This document shows positions 36,210 through 48,299 of a DNA stretch of 64,000 bases, piece after piece (within the stretch, counting starts at the first letter, position 1; every line of letters starts with the position of its first letter). The stretch spans positions 1 through 64,000 of the forward strand of contig CAMPDV010001200.1 of assembly GCA_946699065.1 (NCBI GenBank). The letters are read 5' to 3'. Below the pieces are notes generated by a model. It ran no database searches and was not told the DNA's origin. It was given only the letters and a program-made list of their open reading frames with translations. Made by a program: the position numbers and the translations under genes. This DNA comes from Loxodes magnus. Lineage: Eukaryota > Ciliophora > Karyorelictea > Loxodida > Loxodidae.

Positions 36210-36575
36210 GTAGTTTAAGTTTAGTCTAAGTTGTAAAGGAAATAAATAAAATGGTTAAATAGTAATTGAATGGGATGCTTAATAAAATGAAAAATAATTA
36301 AGATTAATAGAAAGATTCGGCAAAAAGCATCATTATAGCATACCATAATAGAAATAAATATAACTATTAGAAATTATATTGATTGAGTCTAAAAACTTAC
36401 TTTAGAATAAAGATCTAATCTTGCTAAGCATAGCTTAGAATTATGAATATTATTAAATTGGTTATAACAAATAAGAATAAAAGTTTGTAGCTAAAAATCA
36501 CTAATTCAAGTCTTTTAAACGTTAGCTCTATTTTGTGCTTAGGCACTTTTCTTCCGGTTTCTTATATCATTTTTC
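36210..36575 (+). other. Spacer or intron upstream of the CK1-like exon
   Basis: The + strand reads moderately like protein, and part of it weakly resembles family X around 15.0 and 32.6 kb. It ends in a pyrimidine-rich run and TTTTTCAG at 36570-36577, a plausible splice acceptor for the kinase exon that follows. Confidence 0.3.
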
Positions 36576-36577
36576 AG

Positions 36578-36670
36578 TTGGTACTAAATTTCATCAACCA
36601 GCAGAAATCAAAGAGGACTGCTTCTGGTTAGGACTTAAAATAGGAAATAGATAATTCGGAGATATTTATT
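36578..36670 (+). pseudogene. Casein kinase 1-like pseudogene, 5' part (glycine loop)
   Basis: The + strand frame gives AEIKEDCFWLGLKIGNRQFG followed by DIY, matching the CK1 N-terminus 'yrLGrKIGsGsFGdIYlG' (glycine-rich ATP loop). The reading stops at 36670, where the full-length LINE is inserted, and resumes at 43302 after the duplicated target (FGDIYLKGNLLTKSK). A likely splice acceptor precedes it. Confidence 0.75.
36655..36670 (+). repeat. LINE target-site duplication, left copy
   Basis: TTCGGAGATATTTATT, identical to 43302-43317, flanks the LINE at 36671-43301. The 16 bp lie inside the CK1-like coding sequence (FGDIY). Confidence 0.93.
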
Positions 36671-36699
36671 AAATTAAATTTAACTAAAAAAATTTGTGG

Positions 36700-36739
36700 T
36701 ACCTTCAATTTTCAGAATATGTTCTTCCAATTGAAGGTA
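36700..36739 (-). repeat. 3' terminal hairpin of the LINE
   Basis: A perfect 11-bp inverted repeat, TACCTTCAATT / AATTGAAGGTA, with an 18-base loop, 30 bases from the element's 3' end and downstream of the ORF. It is probably the RNA structure recognised by its own reverse transcriptase. Confidence 0.8.
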
Positions 36740-36767
36740 TTATATTGTTTTTAAATGTTATTATATA

Positions 36768-39700
36768 TCAAGTTTATTGCTCTTCAGAACTAATTTTCTA
36801 GTTTAGGTTTTTTTTTTCTTCTAAGTATTTCCTTTCTTGTTCATTTTCAAGCTAATTTTCATTTTTTTCTATTTTCTGTTGTCAATCTTCTTCTTCTTCA
36901 TCTTCGCTATCGTTTTCCTCTTCGTTCCAATCTTCTTCTTCCTCATCATTTTACATCTAATTTTGTTGGACATCTTATTCTTTGTTTTCTTGTTTTTATT
37001 ATTCTTCATTCTCTTCATTAACATTTTCTATTCTTAGATTTGCTTCTTTTTATTATTTCTCGTATTTCTCTTCTTCTTTCTCTTGTTATAGAATTTCTCG
37101 CCTCCTTTTAATAAACATTTGAATGAATATTTTTATTTATTCATCCACCATTTCTATTTTTTTCTTAGGAAAAGAGTTTATATATAGTTAATCGTAACTT
37201 ATTAGTTTCAAAATATCACATTAACCAATTTTGGAGATCAATCATTCTCTTATATCAATGTAATATATACATTCCATTACATGTTGGAGAGTGTCATATT
37301 CTCCGCATATACAAAAAGGGTTTTCAATAATATAATTTCGATCTTTCAGAGTCTTTCGAAATGCGTAAGACTAACTTCTAATCTTATAGATGCAAATTAT
37401 TTCTTTCAAATATTTTTTGTTTAATTTCGTGTATGTTATTTTGGGGAATTATCTTAGGTTTTAAAATTGTTCTGTATATATTTATGCAGTAGGCATTCTG
37501 CTGAATCTTGAAAGAGCTAATTCAAAATATGTCTTTTATATTTATGCCTATACATATTTACTGAATTAAATTAAGTTGTTATTGTGCTCTTTATTATCAA
37601 TTTCTATTTTATAAAATGAGGCCAATTTCTAAACTTCATCATAATATTGATATCCCTCTTTATAATTATTCTCAAACAATATTCCAATAGACGATTAAGG
37701 TTGATTTTAGCTTTCATTTCTAATCTTAAAGAAAAACCTGAAATACTTAAGAGCCATCATGTGTTTGAATGGCATCCAGTTAAGGTCTACAAAGCATGAT
37801 TCATTAAACGTATTTCCTGCCGATTAAAAGGCTTTTCTGGCTATTAATCTCATGCTCTTTTCAATTCTGTTCAAGATTCCATTTATTCCATATTGCACAG
37901 TCCAAGGTATTAAGTCCCCACCGTATTCTGCTTTAGGAAGCGTGAACAGTCTACAAAGCATTTTGAAATTTCAAGGTGTTACGTTTCTATATCTTGATAA
38001 TGCAAATACTGCCTTTTTAATTGCTGAAAGATAGTTTGCAGCAACGTATTTGCAATGGTTAATTAGATTCTTCTTTTGGTGAAGGATCACCCCTAAATAT
38101 GTGACTTGCTGTTTCTAAATTATTGCTTGGTCTCCTATTTTTAAGTCTAGTTTTGTTTCTTTGCTTTTCTTTTTTAAAAACTATAACGTTTCGCATTTGG
38201 AGACATTTATTTTAAGAAATGTCTTATTGAAAATGGAGTTTGCTTCATTAATAAGTGACTACATATTTTTTTATGAGTTCGATAATAGGATTAAATCGTC
38301 AGCTCAACCTCTACAAGTGAACCTATTCTTAAAATTAGCACATCTGAATCCTAATATTTCTCCTTTGTTTTCTATATGTCTAATGACAATGTCATAGTAT
38401 AATAATGCAAGCACAGGTCCATGCGAACTTCCTTACATCACTCCATTGCTAAATTTCAATTTCTTAGAATTTGTTCCGTCTATAATAAAGGAAGTAGTTA
38501 AGTTATTATAAAAAGATTCTAAAGCCAAGATGAGACCTAGTGGTAATTTGACTCTTCTTAGTTATTTAAAAAGAATTCTTCTTTCAATAGAATCAAACAT
38601 TTTCTCTACGTCAATTAAAGTTGCAATCAGTTTAGTTTTTCCTTTCGCTTGTTTTCGATAAAGATCTATGATTTATTGGATCACTCATATTTATTAGGTG
38701 GTTTATTTGTTCTTCATAAACCCCATTTAGCTTGAGTGGATTAACTGTCTTTCATAAATTATTGAGTAGAGTCTCTTCGTAAGGGCCTTATCATATAATT
38801 TCAAAATAGTATTGATAAGGGAAATAGGGCGTCAGTTTTTTCAATCGTCTTTACTTCCTTTTTTGAAAATGGGGATTATGATAGAAGTATTAAGCTCTTC
38901 AGGAATCCTTCCAATTCTAAGCATGTTATTTATTAAAGAATGAAGCATCAACGCTAGATAATATCCTGCATATTTTAGCAGTTCTCCTTTTATTCCATCT
39001 GACCCTGCTGCTTTACCATTAGGAATTAGACTTATAAATTAGGTAATCTCTTCTATTGTAAAAGGATCGAAATTTTATAAGTAAGAAAAGGGTTAATTTT
39101 GAATTTCTATGTTATTTTCATAAATTGCATCTATTTTCTAGTTACTTAGTTCAATCTATTGGTTAGTTAAATTCGAATGCTTGCTAAATACCTAATTTTC
39201 CCATGCTTCTACAAATTAGTCCTTCAATTCCTTATTAAAGTTCATCAAATTTCTTTGTCTAGGGTTAAGTATTTTCTTTGCTTAAGAAAACATATCTTTT
39301 GTGGTTTCATTGAGGAGTAGGAATCTGTTTTTGGCCTTTTGTTTTTTAAATTTTCATAAATGATGCTAAAAGCTTTTTCATAATGTGTTCGCTCTTTAGT
39401 GAAGATCAATGATTTCTTAGTTATTCCTCCCTATATATGCTAAAGTTTCTTTGTACAATTAATTTGCTCTCTTTGCTTCGATATATTTTTATGTGAGGTC
39501 CTTAGGAAGTCTATTATACTTCGGGTCTGGGATAAATGAGCCTAAAACTTAATCTGCATTGTTCTAAATGCAGTCTCTAATATAAGTGTATTAATCTTCT
39601 AAGTTATCTCTATCAATTAGGAAGAATACTTCTACTTAATCTTTGAATGAATTCTAATAGATAAATTTATCAATAGGATCCTACAGTCTACTTATTTTGT

Positions 39701-42700
39701 ACTTTCTCACTTTTATTTTTTCAGTTTGAAGATGAGTATGGTATACAAATTCAACTGTGAATGGAATATGATCTGAAAATAAGCTATAATTATGAACCTG
39801 AAAATTTCTAAATTAATTCATATTCAAGTGATTACTGATGACAATATAATCGTTGCAATACATATTTTTATTCCCTTTATGTAAGCATGTGTTCATATTT
39901 GCATCATTTATTATTTCTAAATCGTTTTAGAGAATGAATTCTTAGAATCTATTTGTATTGTCATAGTTGTTAATAGGGTTATCCCCAAAGTCTTATAGTA
40001 GAGCGTTAAAATCTCCTAATAATATATGTGAGTTGTCAGGAAAAGAATTAAGGAATACATTTATATATTCATATGCTTCGTCTTTTATATTTTCACTCTT
40101 GCTGTTATCTGGCATGTAACAAGATGTTATGAATATATTATCTAGTTTGATTGTAACGAACCTCTCTTGAGCTAATTGTTATATGCTATTCTATTCCGTG
40201 CTATTAAGTTAATCTCTAACAATTAAGCAAACTCCTCCTCCTTTTCCTGAGTTCTTGAAATAGGTCCTATATCCATTAATAAGTATTGGAGGATAGTCTT
40301 ATTTTTATCACGTTTCATTAATTGAGAAAATGTCTAAGTCATTATTTCGTATAAATTCTTCCACGTTTAATTGCTTGCTTCCAATTCCATTTATGTTAAT
40401 ATGTCCAAGCTTTATTATGCCTATCTCTCTTTGCTTATCGATTGGCATCTTTATTTCTTAATTCCCAAATTCTTGTTTGCATTAATATGGTTATTCTACA
40501 TTGTTCTCTACACCTCCTTTGAGTCTTAGTTATTTTTAAAGGACAATATAGTTAATTCTAAAATCGGTTTATAGCAGCGTTTTAACTATATAATTTCCGT
40601 TTTTTATAAATCGATGAATTTCTTATGGTGAAGTCAAAACTCCTCCTTTTATTCCTGGCTCATAAATACAGAGAATCTTCTCATTTTGATGAATTTATAT
40701 GTTAAGCAATTTGGGGCAATTTTTGATATATTACCTGTAACTTATTATAATGAATAATGTTAATGAATCGTACTTTTCGCTCAATTTATTATCGATTTTT
40801 ATATTTATTTCATTTCCATCACACGTAGCATGGTTTAGTTTGCAAGATAAAGTTATAAATCTATTGCCTACTAAAGTGAAAAGATTCTAATTTCATCATT
40901 TATTGGACCTTATAAATTGAATTAGTTAGGCGTCTTTAAATTCGTATTTATTTAAAATCTCTTCAATATTTACTTCATTAAACCCAAATTTTGACTATTT
41001 TAAGTTTAAAGTGTCTTGGTTAAATTTGGCATCTCTTCAACTTCTCTTTCCAAATTTTGTTTGGCTATCCCAATTCATCACATATGATGTCTAGATATTT
41101 GAATTTTCTAAAATTTCAATCTGCTAATCTTCTTAAATTTAATCAATTAAAAGTGTTTATGTTGAAGCGTTTCATTTTATTTCTTTCAAGTAAGATTGAG
41201 TTTTAACATCTTATTATTTTCTCTATATTTCTGAAATTTATGCATAAACATTTAGCTTCAATTCTACTTGATGCTCATAATCCTGCATGAGTTAAACATA
41301 TAATCCGTTTAATTCATTATATTACTCTTACAGTTTTCCATTATTCTATTTTGTGATTTATAGTTCTTGTTAAGAAGCAACTAGCTAATGATTGGTAACT
41401 ACTGTTATTGTTCCTTCATCCTTAGCCTTGATAGAATTTTAAGTTTAAATAACCTAATTCTTTAACTCCATGATTCTTGTCTAACTATAATTGCTTATTA
41501 ATTTCCCTTTTTCTGTTCATGTTCAAGCATCTTTGCTATTAATTTTTAAACAGGTTTGTGTTTCCTTTTCTCAAAACTATTTTTATTAACACGAGACAAG
41601 CCTTTAGTAGACACTCTATATATCTTAATTGATAAATTATTTGTTTAATTTATCATATAAATTCTACAACTTTGTATACTTCAATTCAACGAAGTCGCAC
41701 TAGGTAGATTGATCTAAGAATAATAAGTCTGTACCAGTAGTTGAATCTAAAGTCGATATAGTTTCTTGAGAAATTTAGTTGCTGAATTGAATTTCAATTT
41801 ATGTTTATTCATTCTATGCCTGAGGAGTGATTGTTTATGTAAAAAGGCTTTTGACTGATTTGGCATATTTATTTTTTTGAAAGCTCAGTTCCTATGATAT
41901 TTAATAATTCTCATTTTGTAATAATTAACATTAAGCCTGTTGTTACTGGCAACTGACTGTGAGTGAATGTACCTTTTAGTCGATCTGATCTATTTTGCTT
42001 AATAAATGAAAATTTTCACCTTTGAGATTTTAGTTAAGAGTTTCTACCTCCCTAAGATGTTATTATACTTCATTATGTCTCAAATTACATTTACTCAATT
42101 CAGCTTGAATGAATTAAATTTGAGTAACCAAGTTGTTTATAATATTTTGGGCTTCTTACTTGGAAGCAAGTATTGCCTCATCTTGTAGTTTAAATGATTG
42201 TGTCATGTTCATTAGCTCCTCACTAAGCATAGCTTGTTTTACTATACTTTGCTATTAAATCTAAGTGAGAAGTTAACTCTAAGTTTCCAATTCTTATATT
42301 TAAGTTAAAGAAAGATCAGTATTCGTTTATATTGATTATTATTTATTTGTAGCATTATTTACAAATTATTTGGACTAAAGCATTAACTATTTCTACTAAT
42401 TATCAAACCTTAAGATTTAATTTTTATTCTAGATTTTCTTAATTTACTTTTGAGCTTTAAATAAATAATTTTGGTATTATTCTAAGTGTATTTTATATTG
42501 TGATTTAATGTTTAAAGTTTCTTTATTGTGTTACTCATATATATGTATTAGCTTTTCTTACAGAGAATTATTTTTAGTTATGAGTTTTTAAATTCGAAAT
42601 TTAAGATTTTTGCTTTCACTTAGCCTTTAATTTTCAAAAGTATTTGCCTCTTCTATCTTGCTTTAAATTTTATATTTTAATTTTGCAATTTTTTCTTAAA

Positions 42701-43286
42701 GTTACGCATTTTAAATCTCAAGATCAGTTAAGTATGTAATATCAAACTTCTCTTAGTAATCAGTTTAAATGTCTATTGAAATCTGCTATTGAATTTTAAT
42801 GTTATTTTGTGTATTGAATTGTTGAATTTTTATAGTCTCTTATTAATTTTGTATTTAAATTTAATTTTAGTTTTTAATTAAAGAAATATCTTAAATATCC
42901 TAAGTATCTAAAGTATCTTACTGTATATTGGATATTTTAGATACCATCGTAGAGGTTGAAGTAACAAGCTAGTCTTTTTACCTATAAGTATATTTCCTAT
43001 ATTTGAGATTAGTCTTCAATTAATGTCCACGTTTTAAAGAATTGCCAAGCTGTCTTAGTGGAATTCGAAGATATCTATTAATTTGGCATTAACTGCAGCT
43101 CTTTAGCAAATTTCTTAGTAATTTCATGATATTATCAACGGATTTAAGTTGCAGCGATTCCATGTCTATTTCATAAAAGTAGTTGAGCATCTGCCTATGC
43201 TCATCGTTTTAGAAAGCAGCTTCTTTATTTTTAGATAAAGAAGAGTCGATAAGAAAGAAATCTTGCGAATTTTTGTACATGTCCAT
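36768..43286 (-). CDS. LINE polyprotein: coiled coil - AP endonuclease - reverse transcriptase - zinc knuckle
   Basis: 2,173 codons from ATG at 43286 to TGA at 36768-36770. I confirmed the same frame at about 41.70, 40.56, 40.32, 40.02, 38.83, 38.30 and 37.31 kb. Residues 1-950: Gln-rich coiled-coil region. About 955-1210: AP endonuclease with HININGIGS, INETW (Trp = TGA), GDFNALL, DYIVIS and SDHIPF. About 1430-1760: reverse transcriptase with KAAGSDGIKGELL, NWRPISLINT (TGA Trp), GFMKNKQTT, LIDVEKMFDS, GVMQGSSHGPVLALLY and the catalytic box read as WADDL (TGA, residue 1661) where Y/F-ADD is usual. About 1990: CICGEYDTLQHVMEC. The tail is very acidic. Most LINEs split ORF1 and ORF2; here both parts are fused. 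Cleaves target DNA and primes reverse transcription there. Confidence 0.9.
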
Positions 43287-43301
43287 TTTTTTTTTTTTCC
43301 T

Positions 43302-43317
43302 TTCGGAGATATTTATT
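43302..43317 (+). repeat. LINE target-site duplication, right copy
   Basis: TTCGGAGATATTTATT, identical to 36655-36670, immediately beyond the 5' end of the LINE. Confidence 0.93.
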
Positions 43318-44037
43318 TGAAAGGAAATTTGCTTACTAAAAGCAAGCTACGAAACTAGATAAAGTAAACGCTAGATATCCTTAATTTTTATTCGAATCAA
43401 AGATAAAAAAGCGACTAAATGACAGCAGGAGATCTATTTAATATTCTAGAGTTGGATTCCCAAAACTGCTATGGTATAGAGTGGAGTAAGGTAAGTTTTC
43501 CTATTACTAGATTTACTATTGCCAAATCTTTAAGATTTTTTAATCTTCTGACATCAAAAATTCTAAAAAAGACTGTTTTGATGTGCCCTGATAATATGGT
43601 TATTTTACCTTTAAAAAATAACGAGAACTATATCTATGGAAATTATTTAAATGTTTGGTATATTAGACCAGATAACTTTCTTGTTATGAATGGAAAAAAT
43701 TTTATCTAATTATGTAACTGACTTTGGACTTACTAATTTGTACAAAGAAAATAAAATTCACCAGCATATTCCTAATAGAGAAAACTAAAACTTGAATGAA
43801 ACCGCAGATATGCGATCAGAGCTAATTGGAATTGATTAATCAGAGCAATTTGATTTATAAAATTTATTGATAGGCTTTATATACTTCTTAGAAGCATATT
43901 GCCTGGGTAAGCGAGGTAATAGTAGTACTAAGCAAGAGAAGCATCTGTTTTGTATTTAAGCTAAAAGAAATAATTAAGTAAATATTTCCAAGTAAAAATA
44001 AATTTTAGGCTATATACTTTTAACAAATTTAAAATGA
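43302..44037 (+). pseudogene. Casein kinase 1-like pseudogene, main part
   Basis: It continues the exon at 36578-36670. In order: FGDIYLKGNLLTKSKL (glycine loop end); GFPKLLWYRVEQGKFSYY (near 43450-43510, matching CK1 'GIPKLLWYGVEGDF'); SLRFFNLLTSKILKKTVLM (near 43530-43580); YIRPDNFLVMNGK, where CK1 has HRDIKPDNFLMG; TDFGLTNLYKENKIHQHIPN and REN at 43717-43790 (DFG at 43720-43728); then GIDQSEQFDL. These lie in different frames, so at least three frame changes are needed, and the HRD catalytic motif is gone. It is dead as a kinase even without the LINE. The last segment stays open to TGA at 44035. Confidence 0.8.
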
Positions 44038-44039
44038 TC

Positions 44040-47000
44040 TAATAATTAAAGTGTTAAACTCTCTTATTTTTATACTTTTTCTAAGTTTATTATATATAAT
44101 CTATTTAAAGCAAAATTAAATATAATCTAAAATAAAGTTAATAGTTCTAATTAAATAACTATGTGTTCCTTCAATGATATATCCTTTTTATCTAATTAAT
44201 AGATATTTATTAGAAAATTAAACTGATGATAGAGATTCTTTATTCAATTAAATATTTTATAAATACTAAAAGAAAAAGCCTAATTATAATAAAACTATTA
44301 AAATCCTATTTATAAGAACTTAAATTTAAATTATTCATTTATATCTTAGTCAATAATTATTTTGACTCTACCATTTAAATATATATACAAATTATATTCA
44401 AAGAATAATTTCTTAAAGATATGATAAAATAGGCTTATTAAGTATCTTATTTAATTATAAAAGGTAAATTACTAATTTCTTTTATTTATTCTTTGTAATT
44501 ATATTTCCTCTATCAACAATTATCTAATTTTTTCCTGCTTATTATTAATTTATCTTAAAAAAGGTTAAATTAAGCTAAATAGTAGATATAACAAAACTTT
44601 ATTTTTTATCTTTTTTATCTTTAGGAAATCAGTTACTTCTTTTAATAGTTTTCAAATGTAAATTAAAAAAAGTGTTTTCTATCCTTTTAGATTTAAATAG
44701 ACTTGCTATTTTTTAATTTTTAAGTCTAAGAATCTTTTATTTTATAAAGTAAGATTTATATTAAAGAAATTTAATTTTTCTATAAATAAAAATGTTATAT
44801 AAGCATAGCTTTTAAGTAATTGAATAGCTTAGTAAGATGCTAATCTATTATTATAACTTTATCCAATAAATTATTTTATTCCTTTTTGAGTTAAATTAAG
44901 AATTAATTCTACTCAAATATAGTTAAGCTTTCAGCTATATAGCAATAATTAAAATTTTGAATTAAGTAGTTTAATATAATTCTTTAAAACTTTAATAAAA
45001 TAGATTTATAGAAGCTTTATTATTTCTTTGAATCAAATAGCTAGCAAATATAAATTTTATATATTAATAAATAAAGCAAATAAAATAAATATAGCTTAAG
45101 AAAATACATCCATTTAGCTAGTAAATATAATTAATTTCTACTATATAACTAAATAATTAATAATTAAAGCTTTTTCTAATATTTCATATCCTATATTAAA
45201 ATATTAATTAATCTAAGTCATAAGATAATAACTACTTTGTTAGAGTAAGCATATTAATAAAGAAAATACTAAATAAAACCTTATAATGCATTTTAATTAA
45301 TTTTATTACCTTCTATTTTTTAATTTAGCTAAAAACTTATTTCATATCAATCTTAAATATTCTTTGAGAGACTTAGATATCTTTTTACTTAAAAACTCGC
45401 TATATTTTAGTGAATTAAGAAAAAATAAAATAGTTTAATCTAATAATGCTATTAAGAAAAATAAATAAAATAAAGGGAATAAAAGCATTCTTTACTTAGA
45501 TGAGAATCTTCAAAGTTTAAATTACAATAACTAATGCAAACTACTTTCTATACAAATGTCCATATTAAAGTTTAAATTATTATTGTCTTTTTATATTCTT
45601 TTACTAAATAAGTTCTAAGTGTATATCAACCAAATTGCTATCTAAAGTATTATAATTAGCATTTCTTTATTTTCATATTTAAATAGACTTGTATTTAGAT
45701 CTGACTGCTATTATTTAGAGTAAATATTGATTTTCATAATTAAGCTAAAATTTAATATTATGAATAATAACTTACAAGAGAAATAATTTAATTATTATTA
45801 AGATAGCTAACTTTAAATAAAAAGGTACTTTATATATAAAACTAAGGTTAACTAAAGAGTTCCTCAAATACAATAAGATAAAGAAGCTAGCATAATCATC
45901 TTTAAAATTGTAAAATTATATTGAAATTATATAACTTAGGTAAATAGTTCATCTATTATCAAACCTTTCAAATTTATAAAGCATAGTGCTGCTCTTAAAA
46001 AAATTAAATGTATATTAAACTTTAAAAATTAAAGAAAGGGGAATAATAGAAAATACCATGAAGTTTATTTTATAACTAAAAAAGTAAAAATAATTTTTTA
46101 GTATCATAAGGCCAAATCAAAATACAAGCAGTTGTTCCATACACTCTTCAAATTTCAAATTTTTTCTTCTTGTTTATAAAAAAGTAGAATGATATTTTCT
46201 CTCTTTACTTTTAATAAAATAAGTTAAATTTGAATAAAAATTTAGTCCTATAGCTAAAAATATTAATTTTAATTATACTTTCAAAAGTTAAAATTATTCT
46301 AATCTTTAAAGAAAATAACTAAATAAACAAGTTTATTACTAAATTTAAAAGATTTAGTATTTTAATACCTTCTTTTAATGTTTGTATTATATTAATTAGA
46401 TATTTATTCTTCTATAACTAAACTAATAAATTAAATATAGATATTATATTTAGTTTAACTAGTAAAATAGTAATTCCATCTATAGTTAACTATTTCTGTT
46501 GCTTAAGAGTTAAAGAGATAATTATGATCAATAATTTAGATTAATAGAAGTCATATAACTATATAAAAATAAATTAAGCACTATCTTAAATAATTACCAA
46601 ATTTAAGATATACAAAATAAAGTTAAAGGCTATCTTAATAAGATATTGTTAAAATCCTTTCTCTAATTATTTGTTATTTAGTAGAAACATTTATCAATAG
46701 AGATATTTACTTAATTTTAGTTGTATGAAGTTCTTAAGCTTATCAATAATATACTTATATATATTAAACTTTTCTTTTGCCTATGATAATAATCTCTGCT
46801 ATTGATGTATTTTAATGGTATTGATTTAGAATTATAGCCTGCAATTTATTTAAAGTAATGATAATTTTTATTTTATTGCTTTGCTGTTTAAATATAATTA
46901 GAGTTTCCTTCTGAGATTTAATAAAACTATTTAATTCTGATCTTTTATTATTATTTATTAATTAAATCTTTATTGTCTTAAAGCTTTATCATCAATACAT

Positions 47001-47430
47001 ACTAATACAATATAAACACACTAGCATCTGCTTTTTATTACTAAAAGAAAGGTAAAACAAAATTATTAGTGAATTAATTTCTTAAATAAGCTATTATAGC
47101 TACAGAGAGTTTTTATGCTTATTACTATTAACTAACTGAGTAAATCTGATATTTATTAGTCTGATTGTAATAAAAGGGATATTTATTTATTTACTCTTAG
47201 ATATTTTATATAAGCTTTTTCATTCTTCAAAAACTAAAAATATTATTTTGTTAAATCATCTTATAAGATTCTCTAGTTACCTTTTGAGAAGCATTATACT
47301 TAAACAGAGAGAGTATTTAAAATTAAAATAAAATTAAAATTATAAAAGAATAATATTCTATTCTTAAAAGATATTATATATGATTATTGATAAAGTTATA
47401 GTGAAGAATAGTCAAATAATTAGAAGATAA
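44040..47430. other. A+T-rich DNA, no recognised feature
   Basis: About 83% A+T with no strong strand skew. I found no homology, structured block or repeat family member. Confidence 0.45.
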
Positions 47431-47439
47431 TACAAAGAT

Positions 47440-48095
47440 AGCTTAATTAATGTTTTATATATTTATTTACTTATTAAATGATGGATCTTCAAAAAATCTA
47501 TCAATTTCTTATTTGATCAGACATCATATTAAATATATCTTAGGGAATAAATCAACACTAGCTTTTATCATTCATCGTGTATTTTCTTGATAACTATATT
47601 CTCCTTTTTGTCTCTTCCAATGATAAATTTAAAACGATAAAAGATAAAATCAGATCTTCTAGTTTCTGCTAATCTTTCTTAAAAGGATCTTTCGGCATAA
47701 TTTTAGAATAAAGAACTCTCCAATTATTTTTCAGGATTTTAATAGTCTTAATAAATGCTCATTTGTTTTGTTTTCTTGCTTTAGAAATTTATGAGGTAAT
47801 TAATTAGAAGATGTGATGTTAGATCCTTCAAAAATATTCACTATTTTGCATTCTAAATAGCAATTCAGCTAGCATAATTAGAATCAGATCCTTTTCGAGG
47901 GTGAAATACGACTTGATCAACAGGAATCTATTTTTATTTAATAAACTATAGCAGCTACTATTTTTTCTATCTTTCTTTCTATAAGTCATTTCCCTCAATA
48001 TGTTATATTTGGAGTTATTACATATTTCTATGCCTTTTCTGCCACTATAATTTATTCTTCTAACTATTATTTAGTTCTCATCTAAAGTTATACTG
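47440..48095 (-). CDS. Probable coding exon, unrecognised
   Basis: One - strand frame of about 215 codons reads as convincing protein, for example INYSGRKGIEICNNSKYNIL (near 48040), SYFTLEKDLILIMLAELLF (near 47910), KTIKILKNNWRVLYSKIMP (near 47720) and DKSQCWFIPQDIFNMMSDQ (near 47540). It uses TAA/TAG as Gln and TGA as Trp. An ATG (MTYRKKDRK) lies near 47987, but similar sequence precedes it. The charged, Trp-containing composition differs from the flanking A+T-rich DNA. I recognise no family. Confidence 0.45.
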
Positions 48096-48299
48096 AAGGG
48101 TTCCTCCAGTATAAAGAGATTAAAGATGCTATTTATATTTAAATACTTAACTTAAAATTAGCAACTCTTTATCTGATTGATTCCTTCTATATATCATACA
48201 AATAAAATATTAAATTTATCTATCAAAAAGGATTTTATATATCCTATAGAGTTAAATTCTAATTATATTAAATCTTATATCTCATAAATAATCTTTAGT

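Larger units (their letters stand above)
36671..43301 (-). mobile_element. Full-length LINE (non-LTR retrotransposon)
   Basis: A 6.63-kb element on the - strand, bounded by a perfect 16-bp target duplication. Its 5' end is AGG plus an A run directly before the ATG, so the 5' UTR is only about 15 bases. Its 3' UTR is about 100 bases and carries a perfect 11-bp hairpin. It has one long ORF with endonuclease and reverse transcriptase (see CDS). The perfect target repeat and unbroken frame mark it as a recent insertion and possibly an active family. Related fragments lie at 5.9 and 18.1 kb. It has no microsatellite tail, unlike the ORF1-type elements. Confidence 0.92.

Noticed and set aside
36837-37037. 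Very hydrophobic 66-codon ORF on + (membrane-like)
   Set aside because: It is the antisense of the acidic Glu-rich C-terminal tail of the LINE polyprotein.
43490-43510. 20-base GTAAGT...TAG stretch as a tiny intron in the CK1-like gene
   Set aside because: The unspliced frame across it (GKFSYY) matches CK1 better than the spliced one, so it is probably coding sequence.
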